A DNA stretch of 41,522 bases from Methanothrix sp. GTDB lineage: Archaea > Halobacteriota > Methanosarcinia > Methanotrichales > Methanotrichaceae. The stretch is from positions 1 through 41,522 of the forward strand of contig NZ_JAOAKP010000011.1 in the NCBI RefSeq assembly GCF_026419855.1. Direction: 5' to 3'. Every line of letters begins with the position of its first letter. Position 1 is the first letter of the stretch. This document shows positions 1 to 9,269 of the stretch, one piece after another. Made by a program: the position numbers and the translations under genes. The notes under the pieces are model-generated. The model was not told the origin of the DNA and made no database searches. It saw nothing but the letters and a program-made list of their open reading frames with translations.

Positions 1-77
1 ACATAAAATCATGTACGAATTGCGGCATATCCAGCATATTTTAAATTGGCTTATATGAAGTGACGCAAAGGACTATA
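1..77 (+). repeat. Family D element, cut by window start
   Basis: Right part of a short repeat that occurs complete at 1263-1377 (same strand) and 9270-9384 (opposite strand). It ends in the same GACGCAAAGGACTATA. The left end lies outside the window. The stretch 78-284 after it shows nothing I can assign beyond a weak TATA-like TTTTATGA near 272-279. Confidence 0.75.
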
Positions 78-284
78 AGTTCCTTATACCAACAAATAAA
101 ATCACATCAAACGCTTTCATCCTCTTGGCACACCTCTAATGTCGCATGCATCGTTTTCTGGATGTCCTCGATGAGAAAACTCTGCTCAGCCAGCAGTACT
201 TGACGGTGGGAGCTGCATCATAGAGCGTGCCTTTGCGTTACTGCTCCTGTTTCAGATCCGCCTGGGAAAATCTTTTATGATGCG

Positions 285-1247
285 ATGCTGACAGTAATGC
301 CAATGCGCCTAGTCATATTAGCTCTCATCATGCTCATCATCCCAGGGCTCTTCGGCGCTCTTGGTGGAACGGAGGACGGCTCGTTCTGCCCGACATGCCC
401 GGACTGGACGAACCTCGAGGGGTGGTACAGGCAGAAGGAGGCGTACTCGCAATCGCAGCTTCCTCCATCGCTAAGGACTGCGCAGCATAACGAGACGCTC
501 CAGGTCAAGAGCGCTGAGAATAGCTACGATGTGCAGGAGATCATAGCAGATCCTGAGAATATTGCAGGCTCTGTGCTCATCGATTCCCGCTCCCCTGAGG
601 AGTATGCGAGGGGTCATATCCCGGGGGCCAGGAACATCTGCTGGAAACACGTCAGATCCGCGGGGTCCATAAATGCATCTGCGCTCATTGATGCGCTGAG
701 GGCGAATGGCGTGAACACAACAGACAGAATCGTGGTTTACGGGGAGGGAGGCGACGCCTCATACCTCTTCTGGGCTCTGGAGTACATCGGTCACAGAAAC
801 GTCAGCCTCCTCAACGGTGGGGTCGACGCCTGGGTGAAAACAGGCAGACCACTTGTGCAGAACTCTCCCACAATGCGCGCATCTGATTACAGCGCTGATA
901 TCAACGGGGCGCTTCTCATAAAACCAGAGGATCTCGATGAGGCGATAGGAGCCGCCCAGATAATAGACACCAGGGAGAGCTTTGCAGACTTCGGCAGATC
1001 GAGGATACAGGGCGCGATACAGATTCCAGCCTCGTCGGTGCTTGCAGACGGTAGCGTTAAGGACGCACCGTCACTTGAATCGATATTCTCAGGGCGGGGT
1101 CTTGATAAAGACAGAACGCAGATCGTGTACGGGGATCTGCCAGACGCAAGCATCATGTACTACTGCCTGAGGCTGATGGGCTACAGGGCCGCGCTTCTGG
1201 ACGGCGACTGGAGAAGGACCGATGCGGTCGTGGGCAACATCAGGTGA
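285..1247 (+). CDS. Exported tandem rhodanese-domain protein lacking active-site Cys
   Basis: A 320-aa protein with an N-terminal hydrophobic signal or anchor (about residues 7-25), so it probably acts outside the membrane. Two rhodanese folds follow. The first has DSRSPEEYARGHIPGA and a loop reading VVYGEGGDAS. The second has DTRESFADFGRSRIQGA and a loop reading IVYGDLPDAS. Active rhodaneses carry a Cys at the start of that loop; here both have Gly, so sulfurtransferase activity of the usual type is unlikely and a binding or structural role is inferred. A CPTCPDW motif just after the signal peptide could hold a metal or thiol. The upstream TATA-like sequence at 272-279 would place a transcription start near the in-frame ATG at 303, which would give a shorter leaderless product with a cleaner signal peptide. 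Family assignment is firm; function is not. Confidence 0.85.
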   Translation: MLTVMPMRLVILALIMLIIPGLFGALGGTEDGSFCPTCPDWTNLEGWYRQKEAYSQSQLPPSLRTAQHNETLQVKSAENSYDVQEIIADPENIAGSVLIDSRSPEEYARGHIPGARNICWKHVRSAGSINASALIDALRANGVNTTDRIVVYGEGGDASYLFWALEYIGHRNVSLLNGGVDAWVKTGRPLVQNSPTMRASDYSADINGALLIKPEDLDEAIGAAQIIDTRESFADFGRSRIQGAIQIPASSVLADGSVKDAPSLESIFSGRGLDKDRTQIVYGDLPDASIMYYCLRLMGYRAALLDGDWRRTDAVVGNIR

Positions 1248-1262
1248 GATGCGCGTATCACT

Positions 1263-1377
1263 TATAGTATTCCGCATAAGTTGATGTAATATTGTATATT
1301 ACATAAAATTGTGTATGAAGTGTGATATGTCCAGCAAATTTTAAATTAGCTTATATGAAGTGACGCAAAGGACTATA
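1263..1377 (+). repeat. Family D element, complete copy
   Basis: A 115-bp AT-rich repeat bounded by TATAGT and ACTATA, nearly identical to the reverse complement of 9270-9384. It is flanked only by TA dinucleotides that could be a TA duplication; no longer duplication is visible. It contains no ORF. A small inverted repeat (TCCGG/CCGGA) lies just downstream near 1404-1421. Confidence 0.8.
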
Positions 1378-1470
1378 GATGATACCTTTTTGTGACATCC
1401 TCTCCGGCCTGAAGACCGGAATCTGCGAGCTGTTACTCGCCATCAACCTAACATGAAGCGTCCGATCACA

Positions 1471-2592
1471 TCAAAACAGCCTCTTCTGCACCCATCCGTT
1501 TATCTTCAGATATGGTATCGCCTTCCTTCTGATGCCGAGCCTGATGAGATCTGATGGGCTCTCTATCCTATTCCTTCTCCTGTACGAGACGATCCTTCGT
1601 GCGCTCTCCGGCCCTATGCCAGGCACGCGGATCAGGCTCTGAAGATCTGCCTCATTCACATCGAGCGGCTCCTCTAGCGATTCCCTGGCCAGCGTGACCT
1701 TCGGATCCTGGTTGATGAGAAAGCCATCATCGTCGAAGGCGTTCTTGATCTCCTCCGGCGATAAGCCGTAGATCCTGTAAAGCCAGTCGAGCTGGTAGAG
1801 CCTGCTCTCGCGCCACCTCGCCTGCGGCGTTCTGTGCTCAAACATCGTCCCCTCAAGAGGGACAAATGCGCTGTAGTAGACCCTGCTAACCCCGGTCTCC
1901 CTGTACTCCCTCACAACCCTCTGGAATATCTCGAGGTCTGTTTCACCAGCCGCACCCACCACAAGCTGTGTCGTCTGGGAGCCTCTGGAGCGTCTCGCCA
2001 GGATATCACGTATGTATAGCTGCCTGTCCAGTATGTCCCTCTCGTAATCCTTCGTGGGGCTGAGCTCCTGCATCACATCCCTGGACGGAGCCTCGATGTT
2101 GATGCTCACACGGTCGGCAAGCTCCACAGCCTGCTCTATCAGATGCCTCGAAGTCCCCGGGAGGATTTTGAGGTGGATGTACCCTGTGAACCCATGTCTT
2201 TCCCTGAGGATTCGCACGGTCTCGATCATACCCTCCATCGTTGAATCCTCATCTCTGCCTGCGCCAGAGCTCAGGAAGAGGCCGTCGATGCGCCCGTCTC
2301 TTCTCAGCCTGCTCACGAGATCGGAGAGCTCCTCCGGAGTGTAGGAGCATCCATTTGATACCCTGCCTGCATTGGGGCAGTAGCCGCACTGATGGTAGCA
2401 CTCGTTGGTGAAGAGCGTCTTGAAGAGGCGCACGCGACAGCCATCGCGTCCGGAAGCAATGTATATCAGCGAGTCGTCATTACGTCTGTAGCAGCATCTG
2501 TCATACCCCGTGCTTCTGCTGAGCGTCTGAACCTTCAGATCAACATCCTCGAGATCGAAGCTTGCGCCCTGAGCCAGGATCGATCTGTCCAT
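1471..2592 (-). CDS. Radical SAM protein with C-terminal HhH (putative DNA modification/repair)
   Basis: A 373-aa protein. The radical-SAM cluster motif is CYHQCGYC (CX3CX2C) at about residues 67-74, followed by GLFLSSG-type and EAPS barrel strands. The C-terminus has a helix-hairpin-helix (IRVPGIGPESARRI) followed by a second hairpin-like half, a DNA-binding feature. This arrangement matches the TIGR03916-type family of putative DNA modification/repair radical SAM proteins, which often sit next to a uracil-DNA-glycosylase-like gene. No such partner is beside it here. No strong ribosome site precedes the ATG, so a leaderless transcript is possible. The chemical reaction is unknown. Confidence 0.85.
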   Translation of the reverse strand: MDRSILAQGASFDLEDVDLKVQTLSRSTGYDRCCYRRNDDSLIYIASGRDGCRVRLFKTLFTNECYHQCGYCPNAGRVSNGCSYTPEELSDLVSRLRRDGRIDGLFLSSGAGRDEDSTMEGMIETVRILRERHGFTGYIHLKILPGTSRHLIEQAVELADRVSINIEAPSRDVMQELSPTKDYERDILDRQLYIRDILARRSRGSQTTQLVVGAAGETDLEIFQRVVREYRETGVSRVYYSAFVPLEGTMFEHRTPQARWRESRLYQLDWLYRIYGLSPEEIKNAFDDDGFLINQDPKVTLARESLEEPLDVNEADLQSLIRVPGIGPESARRIVSYRRRNRIESPSDLIRLGIRRKAIPYLKINGWVQKRLF

Positions 2593-2700
2593 CGTGTTAT
2601 GGTTCTGCTATCATGGTAGATATCATCTGCCCGTGCGTGGCGAAAGTGATCTCCAGATACAACGCTTATGGCACAAATGCATGCAGGAACGGCTCATGTA

Positions 2701-2804
2701 TGCGTCATCCGAAAGTTACAGATTGCAAGTTGATCTGCAACCCGCGCTGCACAACGAGAACCAATTGCCATGTATTTGCGTCATCGAAAGTTCCAGATCG
2801 CAAG
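2701..2804 (+). repeat. Local imperfect direct repeat
   Basis: A motif of about 28 bp starting TGCGTCATC and ending GCAAG occurs at 2701-2729 and again, with a few changes, at 2777-2804. It lies in the 466-bp space between the radical SAM gene and mch, which otherwise holds only a diverged family B element. I see no gene in this space. Confidence 0.5.
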
Positions 2805-2820
2805 AACGGTTACGTAGAAG

Positions 2821-2930
2821 GTCCATCCCAGTGATTCGGCGGATTGGTGATCCTGTAGATGCGACCGTGTCTATTGCTGCTAGTTGGAGTTATCAGCGCT
2901 CGCCTCCCTGACGATTCAACCGCATGAGCC
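2821..2930 (+). repeat. Family B element, diverged copy
   Basis: A 110-bp unit starting GTCCATCCCAGTGATTCGGCGG and ending CGATTCAACCGCATGAGCC in broken form. It matches the reverse complement of the diverged copy at 18499-18610 much better than the fresher B copies, so the two form an older subfamily. No target duplication remains. Confidence 0.6.
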
Positions 2931-3058
2931 AATATTTCGATGTCAAGCGCCAGCAGCTTCACCATCTCTCCTCAGGCTACCGATTTCGACCCCCTGCAGC
3001 TGTTCGAACCTGCGAACCCAGAAGCCATCGACTCCATTTTCAGTACGAAGCCGCCAGT

Positions 3059-4018
3059 TCACAGCATCTGAATACCAAACGATTCCATCAGGACCTCATG
3101 GTTCAGCCTTCCGCTCGTTATGGTTGTTCTGGATTTGAGCTCGTTCATCACCACCCTCGCAGGAGCGAAGATGTTGTGGTCGACCTTGAAGAAGTCGAAA
3201 CCAGCGGCTTTGAACGCATTGTAAAACGGCACACCATAATCCCTGGAACCAGATGATGGCACCTTTCTGACATAATCTTTGAGCTCTTCCAGATCATCAT
3301 ACTCCAGGGTGTAGTAGGTGTCACCGCCGTAGATTATGGCATCGTTAGATGCACCCATGCACCTAGTGGCATCGCCGGCCACCGGCGCGATCGGAGCCAC
3401 GCCCCAGCCGCTTTTTATCTTTGTTATATCGAAACCCATGGTGAAGAGCTTGTGCATGCCTGTCTCAACGATCCTGGCAGAGACCTGGACCATGCCTGCC
3501 ACAGAGTCGGTCGGGGCCACAGCGATTCTCAGGTCTGATGGCTCGATGCCACACATCTCAGCTATACGGGCAGCAACAGCAGCATCTGGAATCCTGCTGG
3601 ATTCAAGCACAATCGCCCCGACGTCTGAGTACTCGTCGAGACCGATCCTTTCGTAGAGCTCCTTCGTCTTCCGGGCAAGAGCCCTTGCAGGTCCGCTTCC
3701 CATCGCGAAGTACTTATCGACCTTGATCTGCCACATCGCGCACTGTGATCCCATGCAGGATACCGCAGGATGGTCTGTGGTGACCTGTATCCCAGGAATA
3801 GATATCCCCTTCAGATCATAGGGCACGATCTGAATGTCTGCCAGGTCTGCCATGCATATCCTGCTGATGAATATGCCTGCCCAGAGACCGCCAGGCGCTT
3901 TCACACCCGCATCTATGACAACCGCGCCGTTCTCCAGCTCTATCACATCGACCCTGAGATCATCGGCCAGATCCAGCATCTCCTCGAAGACCTCAAAGCC
4001 CATCTCGTTTATGCTCAT
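3059..4018 (-). CDS. mch: Methenyltetrahydromethanopterin cyclohydrolase
   Basis: A cytoplasmic C1-pathway enzyme that interconverts N5,N10-methenyl- and N5-formyl-tetrahydromethanopterin (sarcinapterin in this lineage). At about 319 aa it has the full family length. Characteristic stretches are MGSGPARALA, VAPTDSVAGMVQVSARIVE, GVAPIAPVAGDATRCMGASNDAIIYGG and a C-terminal MESFG. I start it at the ATG (4018); a TTG one codon upstream is also open and would sit 6 nt from a GGTGA ribosome site, so the two starts cannot be separated. It stands alone, with repeat-filled spacers on both sides. In an acetate-using methanogen this step serves mainly biosynthesis and methyl oxidation (inference). Confidence 0.97.
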   Translation of the reverse strand: MSINEMGFEVFEEMLDLADDLRVDVIELENGAVVIDAGVKAPGGLWAGIFISRICMADLADIQIVPYDLKGISIPGIQVTTDHPAVSCMGSQCAMWQIKVDKYFAMGSGPARALARKTKELYERIGLDEYSDVGAIVLESSRIPDAAVAARIAEMCGIEPSDLRIAVAPTDSVAGMVQVSARIVETGMHKLFTMGFDITKIKSGWGVAPIAPVAGDATRCMGASNDAIIYGGDTYYTLEYDDLEELKDYVRKVPSSGSRDYGVPFYNAFKAAGFDFFKVDHNIFAPARVVMNELKSRTTITSGRLNHEVLMESFGIQML

Positions 4019-4090
4019 CAAAGACGATCACCTTTTCCGACCGAGGAGTGCGAGATTGGATATAAACAAATCGTCAGAAAATCATCTCCA

Positions 4091-4283
4091 GGTAGTCTAC
4101 CTACGACGTGTAGATAAGTGCAGAAGCAATAGCTACAGGAGATTCATAGCCATCAACCACGCTGCAGGGCGTCGGACAGGTATTAACAGCTCCAGGATGT
4201 AGATTTTTATGCTGACAGCGTTCAACATAAACACCTCTCAGGGAGCCGGCCCACCAAGATCAACTCAACGAAGGTAGGCTACC
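4091..4283 (+). mobile_element. Family E MITE (IS1-like termini)
   Basis: A 193-bp element with terminal inverted repeats GGTAGTCTACCTACG / CGAAGGTAGGCTACC, flanked by an exact 8-bp duplication CATCTCCA (4083-4090 and 4284-4291). Its reverse complement recurs at 23444-23634. Its terminal GGTAGTCTACC matches the ends of the IS1-like element at 34339-35505. It encodes nothing. It fills most of the 334-bp gap between mch and the next gene. Confidence 0.88.
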
Positions 4284-4356
4284 CATCTCCATGGATGCGC
4301 GAAAGGGATCATGCAATCGTCTGCAGCGACGAGACGTGCTGCTCATATCCACGAAT

Positions 4357-5061
4357 TCAGTCAGTGCTGCTATTTGAGCTGACGACCCTCCCTTCGAGTA
4401 TTCGATCTGCGAGCCTGGAGAGCGGGAGGCTCTGCAGATAAACCCTTCCCGGACCTGTTAGTCTCGCCAGGAACAGCCCCTCACCGCCAAAGAGGGCGTT
4501 TCTCACCCCTCCCACGAGACGTATGTCGTAATCCACGTCCCTTGTGAAGGCAACGAGGCATCCTGTATCGACATTTATCGCCTCTCCAGCCCGGAGATCT
4601 CTGCTCATGAGAGCGCCTCCGGCATGGAGGAAGACCCTCCCCCTGCCCTTCAGCCTTTGAAGAATGAAACCCTCGCCACCGAAGAAGCCCGCACCAAGAC
4701 GCCTTGTGAACGCCACCTCTATCTCCACACCGCTCTCCCCGCAGAGGAACGCTCCCCTCTGACAGAGCAGATGACCGCCGATATCATCACGGTTCAGTGG
4801 CAGAATCTTTCCGGGAAACGGCGCAGAGAACGCCAGCTTCTTCACATCATCAGAGCGGTTGGTGAAGCCTGTTATGAACAAACCATCTCCAGCCACCGCT
4901 CTCTTCAACCCCTTTAGGATGCCTCCAGTGGATGCGCTCATCTCTATCCCATCGTCCATGAAGAGCATTGCGCCCGTCTCGGACCTGATGCTCTCGCCCG
5001 GAGCCAGCTGGACCTCCAGGACCTGAAGATCGTCCCCATGGATGCTGTATCTGAGACTCAT
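4357..5061 (-). CDS. AIM24/TIGR00266 family protein
   Basis: A 234-aa protein made of beta-rich halves with recurrent glycine motifs such as GAGFFGGEGF and ALFGGEGLF, and TGAMLFMD near the N-terminus. This is the signature of the AIM24/TIGR00266 family, found widely in prokaryotes and in mitochondria but of unknown biochemical role. There is no signal peptide or membrane segment. The ATG start is supported by GAGGT six bases upstream. It is monocistronic here, with a 204-bp AT-rich leader region upstream (5062-5265). Confidence 0.88.
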   Translation of the reverse strand: MSLRYSIHGDDLQVLEVQLAPGESIRSETGAMLFMDDGIEMSASTGGILKGLKRAVAGDGLFITGFTNRSDDVKKLAFSAPFPGKILPLNRDDIGGHLLCQRGAFLCGESGVEIEVAFTRRLGAGFFGGEGFILQRLKGRGRVFLHAGGALMSRDLRAGEAINVDTGCLVAFTRDVDYDIRLVGGVRNALFGGEGLFLARLTGPGRVYLQSLPLSRLADRILEGRVVSSNSSTD

Positions 5062-5265
5062 TCCAAAACCTCATGCGATATGCATGGCTCTCAGGATCGT
5101 TGAATATCTCTTTTCCCCTGCCCAGGGCGGAATCCACAATGCTGTTCGCATGAGGATTCCTATTAACCTCCTGTTTAATGACCTACTAATGTCGATGCAT
5201 GCTTTTATCAAAGTAGTTTTATATCAAAAAGCCGGGTTTTTAGGAATCCTCGCATGTCATCAAAT

Positions 5266-7110
5266 TCAGCATCTCCTCTCGATCCCGTTCCTCGCCTCTA
5301 AGAACGCACGTATCACCTCGGCCACAGACCATGCCTGTGATATGCAACCACCTGGTCTGTGCGGCGGATCGCCATCATACACCTCTGCAATGGTTCCCAT
5401 GCCGTAGCGTCGCTCCTCGAGGAGCGGCCTGAGTAGGGAGAGCGCATGCATCCTGCTCCTTTTGCTGTACATGTTTGCCCTGAGATACGCGGTGATGTAT
5501 GGCCCGATCAGCCATGGCCAGACTGTGCCCTGGTGGTATGCACGGTCCCTCTCCCGGGGAGATCCTTCGTAGCGCCCGATGTAGGCAGGATCTCTTGGTG
5601 ACAGTGTTCTCAGACCGTAGGGCGTGAGAAGATCCTCTGTTGCGCATCTCAGAACAGCGCGCGCCCGCTCTACCGATAAGAGCCCGTTGGAGAACGCGAC
5701 AGCTATGACCTGATTCGGTCTGATGGATCCATCGCATGGATCTATTGTATCGTAAAGGTACCCTGCATTGTTCCAGAACTGCCTGAACGAACGCCTGACG
5801 CGCTCTGCCATGCCATGCCACTTCCACTCGAGGTTCAGGGCCTTGCTGATAGCCTCCAGCGACCTCAGAGCCTCGTACCAGAGCGCGTTCACCTCAACGC
5901 ACTTTCCAGCCCTGGGGGTAACGCACCGGCCATTGACTCTCGCGTCCATCCAGGTCGCGCCCTCTGAGGATGATATTAGACAGTCGGAGTCCATGTATCC
6001 CACGGGTGTTCTGCCTGTATAGCATTCGATGATGCTCATCAGCGTTGGCCAGATCACCCTGATGAACTCGAGATCTGATGTGAGCCTGAAGTACTCACAT
6101 ACAGCTCTTATGAAGAGTAGCGATGCGTCCACGGTGTTGTACGAGCCGGCTCCGAGATCGTTTGGAACGAGGCCATCACGCACATGCTCCGAGAACGTCC
6201 TGAGCACAGCCCTGGCATCATCAAACCTGCCGGTTGAGAGGAGGAGGCCAGGGAGAGCGATCATGGCATCCCTGCCCCAGTCGTCGAACCAGTGGTATCC
6301 AGCGATTATGCTCATGCCGCTTCCGCGGCGGACAAGAAAGCTGTCTGCAGCGATAGCAAGCGATCTGATCTCCTCAGGAAGCATGGAGAGAATCCTGCGG
6401 CGCCGCTCCATCTCAGTTTCCAGCATCGAGCCGCTGGGTTCAACCATCACTGTGGAGGCGGTGATGCTCAGATCGAGCTCATTCTTCGCATCAGCCTCAA
6501 ACCATCCCGGGCAGAGGAGGTCCTCCCTCCAGCCCAGCCCGCGCGCCCTCTCTGCTTCGTACTCAAAGTTGTGGTACCACACCTCATCTCTCACATATCC
6601 CGCGCGGTCAGAGATTATGTGCAGATCGCATCTCGATCTGAGGAGAGTGCCCCTCTCCATGGCCTCCTGCCGTATCTCGGGCCTGCCTGAGACAGCGTGG
6701 AAGCATCTCGATGTGACAAGGGGCATGATCCTGATGTGAGCATCTCCGGAGATGTGGTACCGTACAACAGTCGTGTTCTCCCCATGGATCATGAAGATTT
6801 GCTTTGCGATCTCGACATCGTTCACCCTGTACAGATACGTGGGCAGAGGCTCTGCTGTGAACGATACAAGATACCTGAACCCCTGCGGATGCACGACACC
6901 TGGGTACTGGTGGTTCGCCAGCTCGATACCGTTAACGGTCTCATCAAGAGATGAGAGGAGGAGCCATCTGTCCACCGGAGGGCTCAGAGACGCGATCAGA
7001 AGGCCGTGATAGGCCCTGGTGTTCGCCCCGATGGATGTGGATGACGCATATCCGCCTATTCCATTTGTCACGATCCATTCCCTGGATATTCCATCGCTGT
7101 AGGGGATCAT
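5266..7110 (-). CDS. Glycogen debranching enzyme (amylo-alpha-1,6-glucosidase type)
   Basis: Hydrolyses alpha-1,6 branches of glycogen-like polysaccharide. The N-terminal domain opens with REWIVTNGIGGYASST and ANTRAYHGLLIASL, typical of this archaeal/bacterial family. The C-terminal (alpha/alpha)6 catalytic domain shows HWFDDWGRDAMIALPG, TWMDARVNGRCVTPR followed by an NALWYEAL helix, and GTVWPWLIGPYITAYL. I use the ATG at 7110 because GGTGA lies about 4 bases upstream. An ATG at 7143 overlaps the stop of the upstream GH57 gene (TGATG) and would add 11 residues; its ribosome site is poor. It is the second gene of a two-gene operon with the GH57 enzyme. Confidence 0.93.
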   Translation of the reverse strand: MIPYSDGISREWIVTNGIGGYASSTSIGANTRAYHGLLIASLSPPVDRWLLLSSLDETVNGIELANHQYPGVVHPQGFRYLVSFTAEPLPTYLYRVNDVEIAKQIFMIHGENTTVVRYHISGDAHIRIMPLVTSRCFHAVSGRPEIRQEAMERGTLLRSRCDLHIISDRAGYVRDEVWYHNFEYEAERARGLGWREDLLCPGWFEADAKNELDLSITASTVMVEPSGSMLETEMERRRRILSMLPEEIRSLAIAADSFLVRRGSGMSIIAGYHWFDDWGRDAMIALPGLLLSTGRFDDARAVLRTFSEHVRDGLVPNDLGAGSYNTVDASLLFIRAVCEYFRLTSDLEFIRVIWPTLMSIIECYTGRTPVGYMDSDCLISSSEGATWMDARVNGRCVTPRAGKCVEVNALWYEALRSLEAISKALNLEWKWHGMAERVRRSFRQFWNNAGYLYDTIDPCDGSIRPNQVIAVAFSNGLLSVERARAVLRCATEDLLTPYGLRTLSPRDPAYIGRYEGSPRERDRAYHQGTVWPWLIGPYITAYLRANMYSKRSRMHALSLLRPLLEERRYGMGTIAEVYDGDPPHRPGGCISQAWSVAEVIRAFLEARNGIERRC

Positions 7111-7142
7111 TGCTTCACCACTGCAGGATCTCACTCCGAGCA

Positions 7143-8669
7143 TCAAGATTTTTTTGCAGACCTCTTTATCCTTCCCTTGAATGCATCCAGCAGAGCGCCC
7201 CTGAGATCCTCGCCCTTCAGCCTGGATGCTTTTCTCAGCGCTCTCGCGAGACGCTCGTCTCCAAGGCTCTGGGATGCCCAGGTGGCGAAGCTTCCGAGAG
7301 ATGCGTGATGCTCAAGAGCATCAGTATCAGCTCCGCTGATCATACTCACCATTCCCTGAGTGCTCCAAGCGGTGCCAAGCTCAGCACCATCCTTTGTGGA
7401 GAGCACGAATGGATGATCAGCCATGTCAAGGATCTCTGACAGGCGACGGTGAAGATCAGAGAGCACGCTGAAGTATGTCACAGCCGCATCATACGGATTC
7501 CCGTACGGGCTGAAGTAGCTGTGCACCTCCCCCGGACCGCCACCGTGGGTGAATATGTAGTAGAGATGATCGCTCAGGCCGAGAAGCCTCCATATCCTGA
7601 GGATATCCTCTCCCGCCTCCCGCGAGGGACCCTGAAGATTCTGGAGGTACGTGTAGCAGGCCCACTGGAGTGCATTTCCAAGCCAGCAGCTTGTGTCCCT
7701 CTCCAGATCCGCCCATGATCTCGCACTTCTGACGCTCACAGTGCGAGATGGCTCCACCCTCTCAACGATCTCCGATGGTGTGGAAAATCTCAGGTTCTTC
7801 CATTTCAGGATCTCGCCAGGGAGATATCTCAGGAACTCGAATATCCCCGTCTCGGGCCAGTGGTGTTCCCCGAAGGTCTCGTAGTCCATGAAGAGGTTTA
7901 TGCACCTTCCAGGGGTTGCTGCGAGCCAGGCTGCATACTTGTCCGCCGTGAGCGGGAACTCCTCCCAGTTCCTCGACGAGAACCTGAACCCTATGTCATC
8001 TGTTAGCTGATAGTTCCTGAGAAGCAGTGAGATGCTCCTGCACCCCTCCGGCCTGTAAACGTGATTCGGATCCGCGATGACGCCCTCCGCGAATATCCCC
8101 CTGTAGCCCATATGCTCGGCCATCGCCGCGATCTCATCGTTGTATATCAGCTCTGTGTTCTCGAATACTGCTGGCCTAACGCCGAAGATATCCCACATGA
8201 GCTCCCTGTGCATCCTCACCTGCTCGCGGAACTCCTCCCCATCGAATAGACTGGTGAGCGAATGGTAGTAGGTCTGATCGAGCAGCTCCACGTTGCCTGT
8301 ATCCACCAGCTCGATGAACGTATCCAGGACATCAGGTCTGTATTTTTTGCACTGCTCCACGAACACCCCTGAGAGGCTGTATGCGACCTTGAACGGACGG
8401 TCTGTATCAGAGAAGTGTTTTATGAGATCGAGTATGATCCGGTTTGCAGGAAGGTAGCACTTCTTTGCCACCCTCTCGAATATGCTCCGGTTCTCTTTAT
8501 CATCAAAGTAGAAATCATAATGTGGGGCGGACCTTCGAAAGATGCTGCCCGACCAGAAGAAGTCCTTCTTGAGTCTGAACGGCTGATGGACCTCGAAGCA
8601 TATGGAGATCTCTGTCATACGCCTGAACATCTGCGGTTTATGGATATACTGCTTTGCCTTCGGATCCAT
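7143..8669 (-). CDS. Glycoside hydrolase family 57 (alpha-amylase-like)
   Basis: A GH57 polysaccharide hydrolase or transglycosylase of about 508 aa. Conserved blocks are ICFEVHQPFRL near the N-terminus, the FENTELIYNDEIA block around residue 170, and MDYETFGEHHWPETGIF, the GH57 motif carrying a catalytic-site acid. It lacks a signal peptide, so it probably acts on internal glycogen together with the debranching enzyme encoded immediately downstream. Several starts are possible: GTG 8672, ATG 8669, and ATG 8618 (starting MTEIS), which would place the VHQP block at the usual distance from the N-terminus. None has a strong ribosome site. Confidence 0.93.
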   Translation of the reverse strand: MDPKAKQYIHKPQMFRRMTEISICFEVHQPFRLKKDFFWSGSIFRRSAPHYDFYFDDKENRSIFERVAKKCYLPANRIILDLIKHFSDTDRPFKVAYSLSGVFVEQCKKYRPDVLDTFIELVDTGNVELLDQTYYHSLTSLFDGEEFREQVRMHRELMWDIFGVRPAVFENTELIYNDEIAAMAEHMGYRGIFAEGVIADPNHVYRPEGCRSISLLLRNYQLTDDIGFRFSSRNWEEFPLTADKYAAWLAATPGRCINLFMDYETFGEHHWPETGIFEFLRYLPGEILKWKNLRFSTPSEIVERVEPSRTVSVRSARSWADLERDTSCWLGNALQWACYTYLQNLQGPSREAGEDILRIWRLLGLSDHLYYIFTHGGGPGEVHSYFSPYGNPYDAAVTYFSVLSDLHRRLSEILDMADHPFVLSTKDGAELGTAWSTQGMVSMISGADTDALEHHASLGSFATWASQSLGDERLARALRKASRLKGEDLRGALLDAFKGRIKRSAKKS

Positions 8670-8734
8670 CACAGCCAGAAGGTTCGCATTTTATCACTAA
8701 CCCGTCCGCTGTGGCGGAGATTTCCCCTTCTGAC

Positions 8735-8851
8735 TGCTGTGTTGGATAAGTCTTTAAAATCCGCAAGCAGAAGACGATTCCAGGAATGCATGGAGAATAG
8801 ATCGGAATCGATATCTTGAGGCGTTATCTCAAAAGGTTATCCAACACAGCA
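8735..8851 (+). mobile_element. Family A MITE, copy 1
   Basis: A 117-bp element with perfect 15-bp terminal inverted repeats TGCTGTGTTGGATAA / TTATCCAACACAGCA, flanked by an exact 8-bp duplication CTTCTGAC (8727-8734 and 8852-8859). It is over 90% identical to copies at 10719-10835 and near 22568-22684. There is no ORF. Confidence 0.92.
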
Positions 8852-8912
8852 CTTCTGACATATTTATTGGGAGGCGCATCCCCTGATTTTGAGGATAACA
8901 GCATTGCACGCT

Positions 8913-9035
8913 CGCTCTTATCCATCCGATAACTTGCTTGGAGAGACAGCGGTACTGCTATGTTTCGTGGCGATTGAATGAGTGCTTCCAGCAAACGACT
9001 GGCATGACCTCCAAGTTGCTGGGTACATAAGAGCG
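8913..9035 (+). mobile_element. Family C MITE, copy 1
   Basis: A 123-bp element with inverted ends CGCTCTTAT / ATAAGAGCG and an inner inverted pair CCAGCAA/TTGCTGG, flanked by an exact 8-bp duplication TGCACGCT (8905-8912 and 9036-9043). Relatives lie at 16616, 18662 and 22230, in opposite orientation. Confidence 0.88.
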
Positions 9036-9043
9036 TGCACGCT

Positions 9044-9269
9044 CTTATCTATATGATGAGCCGGATTCTGTTATGCGTTCTTGAAGAATTGCTGAACGCT
9101 TACAGCAATCAGCTTGTCGACCTCTGGGGTGCTGAACGCACAGGAGCGACATTGCAGAAAGAGACGAAGTCGATCGCATCGAGGTCGCCAGAGCTACGCC
9201 CCTCAGGCGATTTGGCCACATGAATCATGGGAAGGAGCATACCGCCTTGGGCTTGGATACAGCTGTAAT
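9044..9269. other. Spacer without recognisable gene
   Basis: This lies between the family C and family D elements. A short open frame (from 9053) has no recognisable motif or ribosome site. I see no RNA gene or promoter I can defend. Confidence 0.4.
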
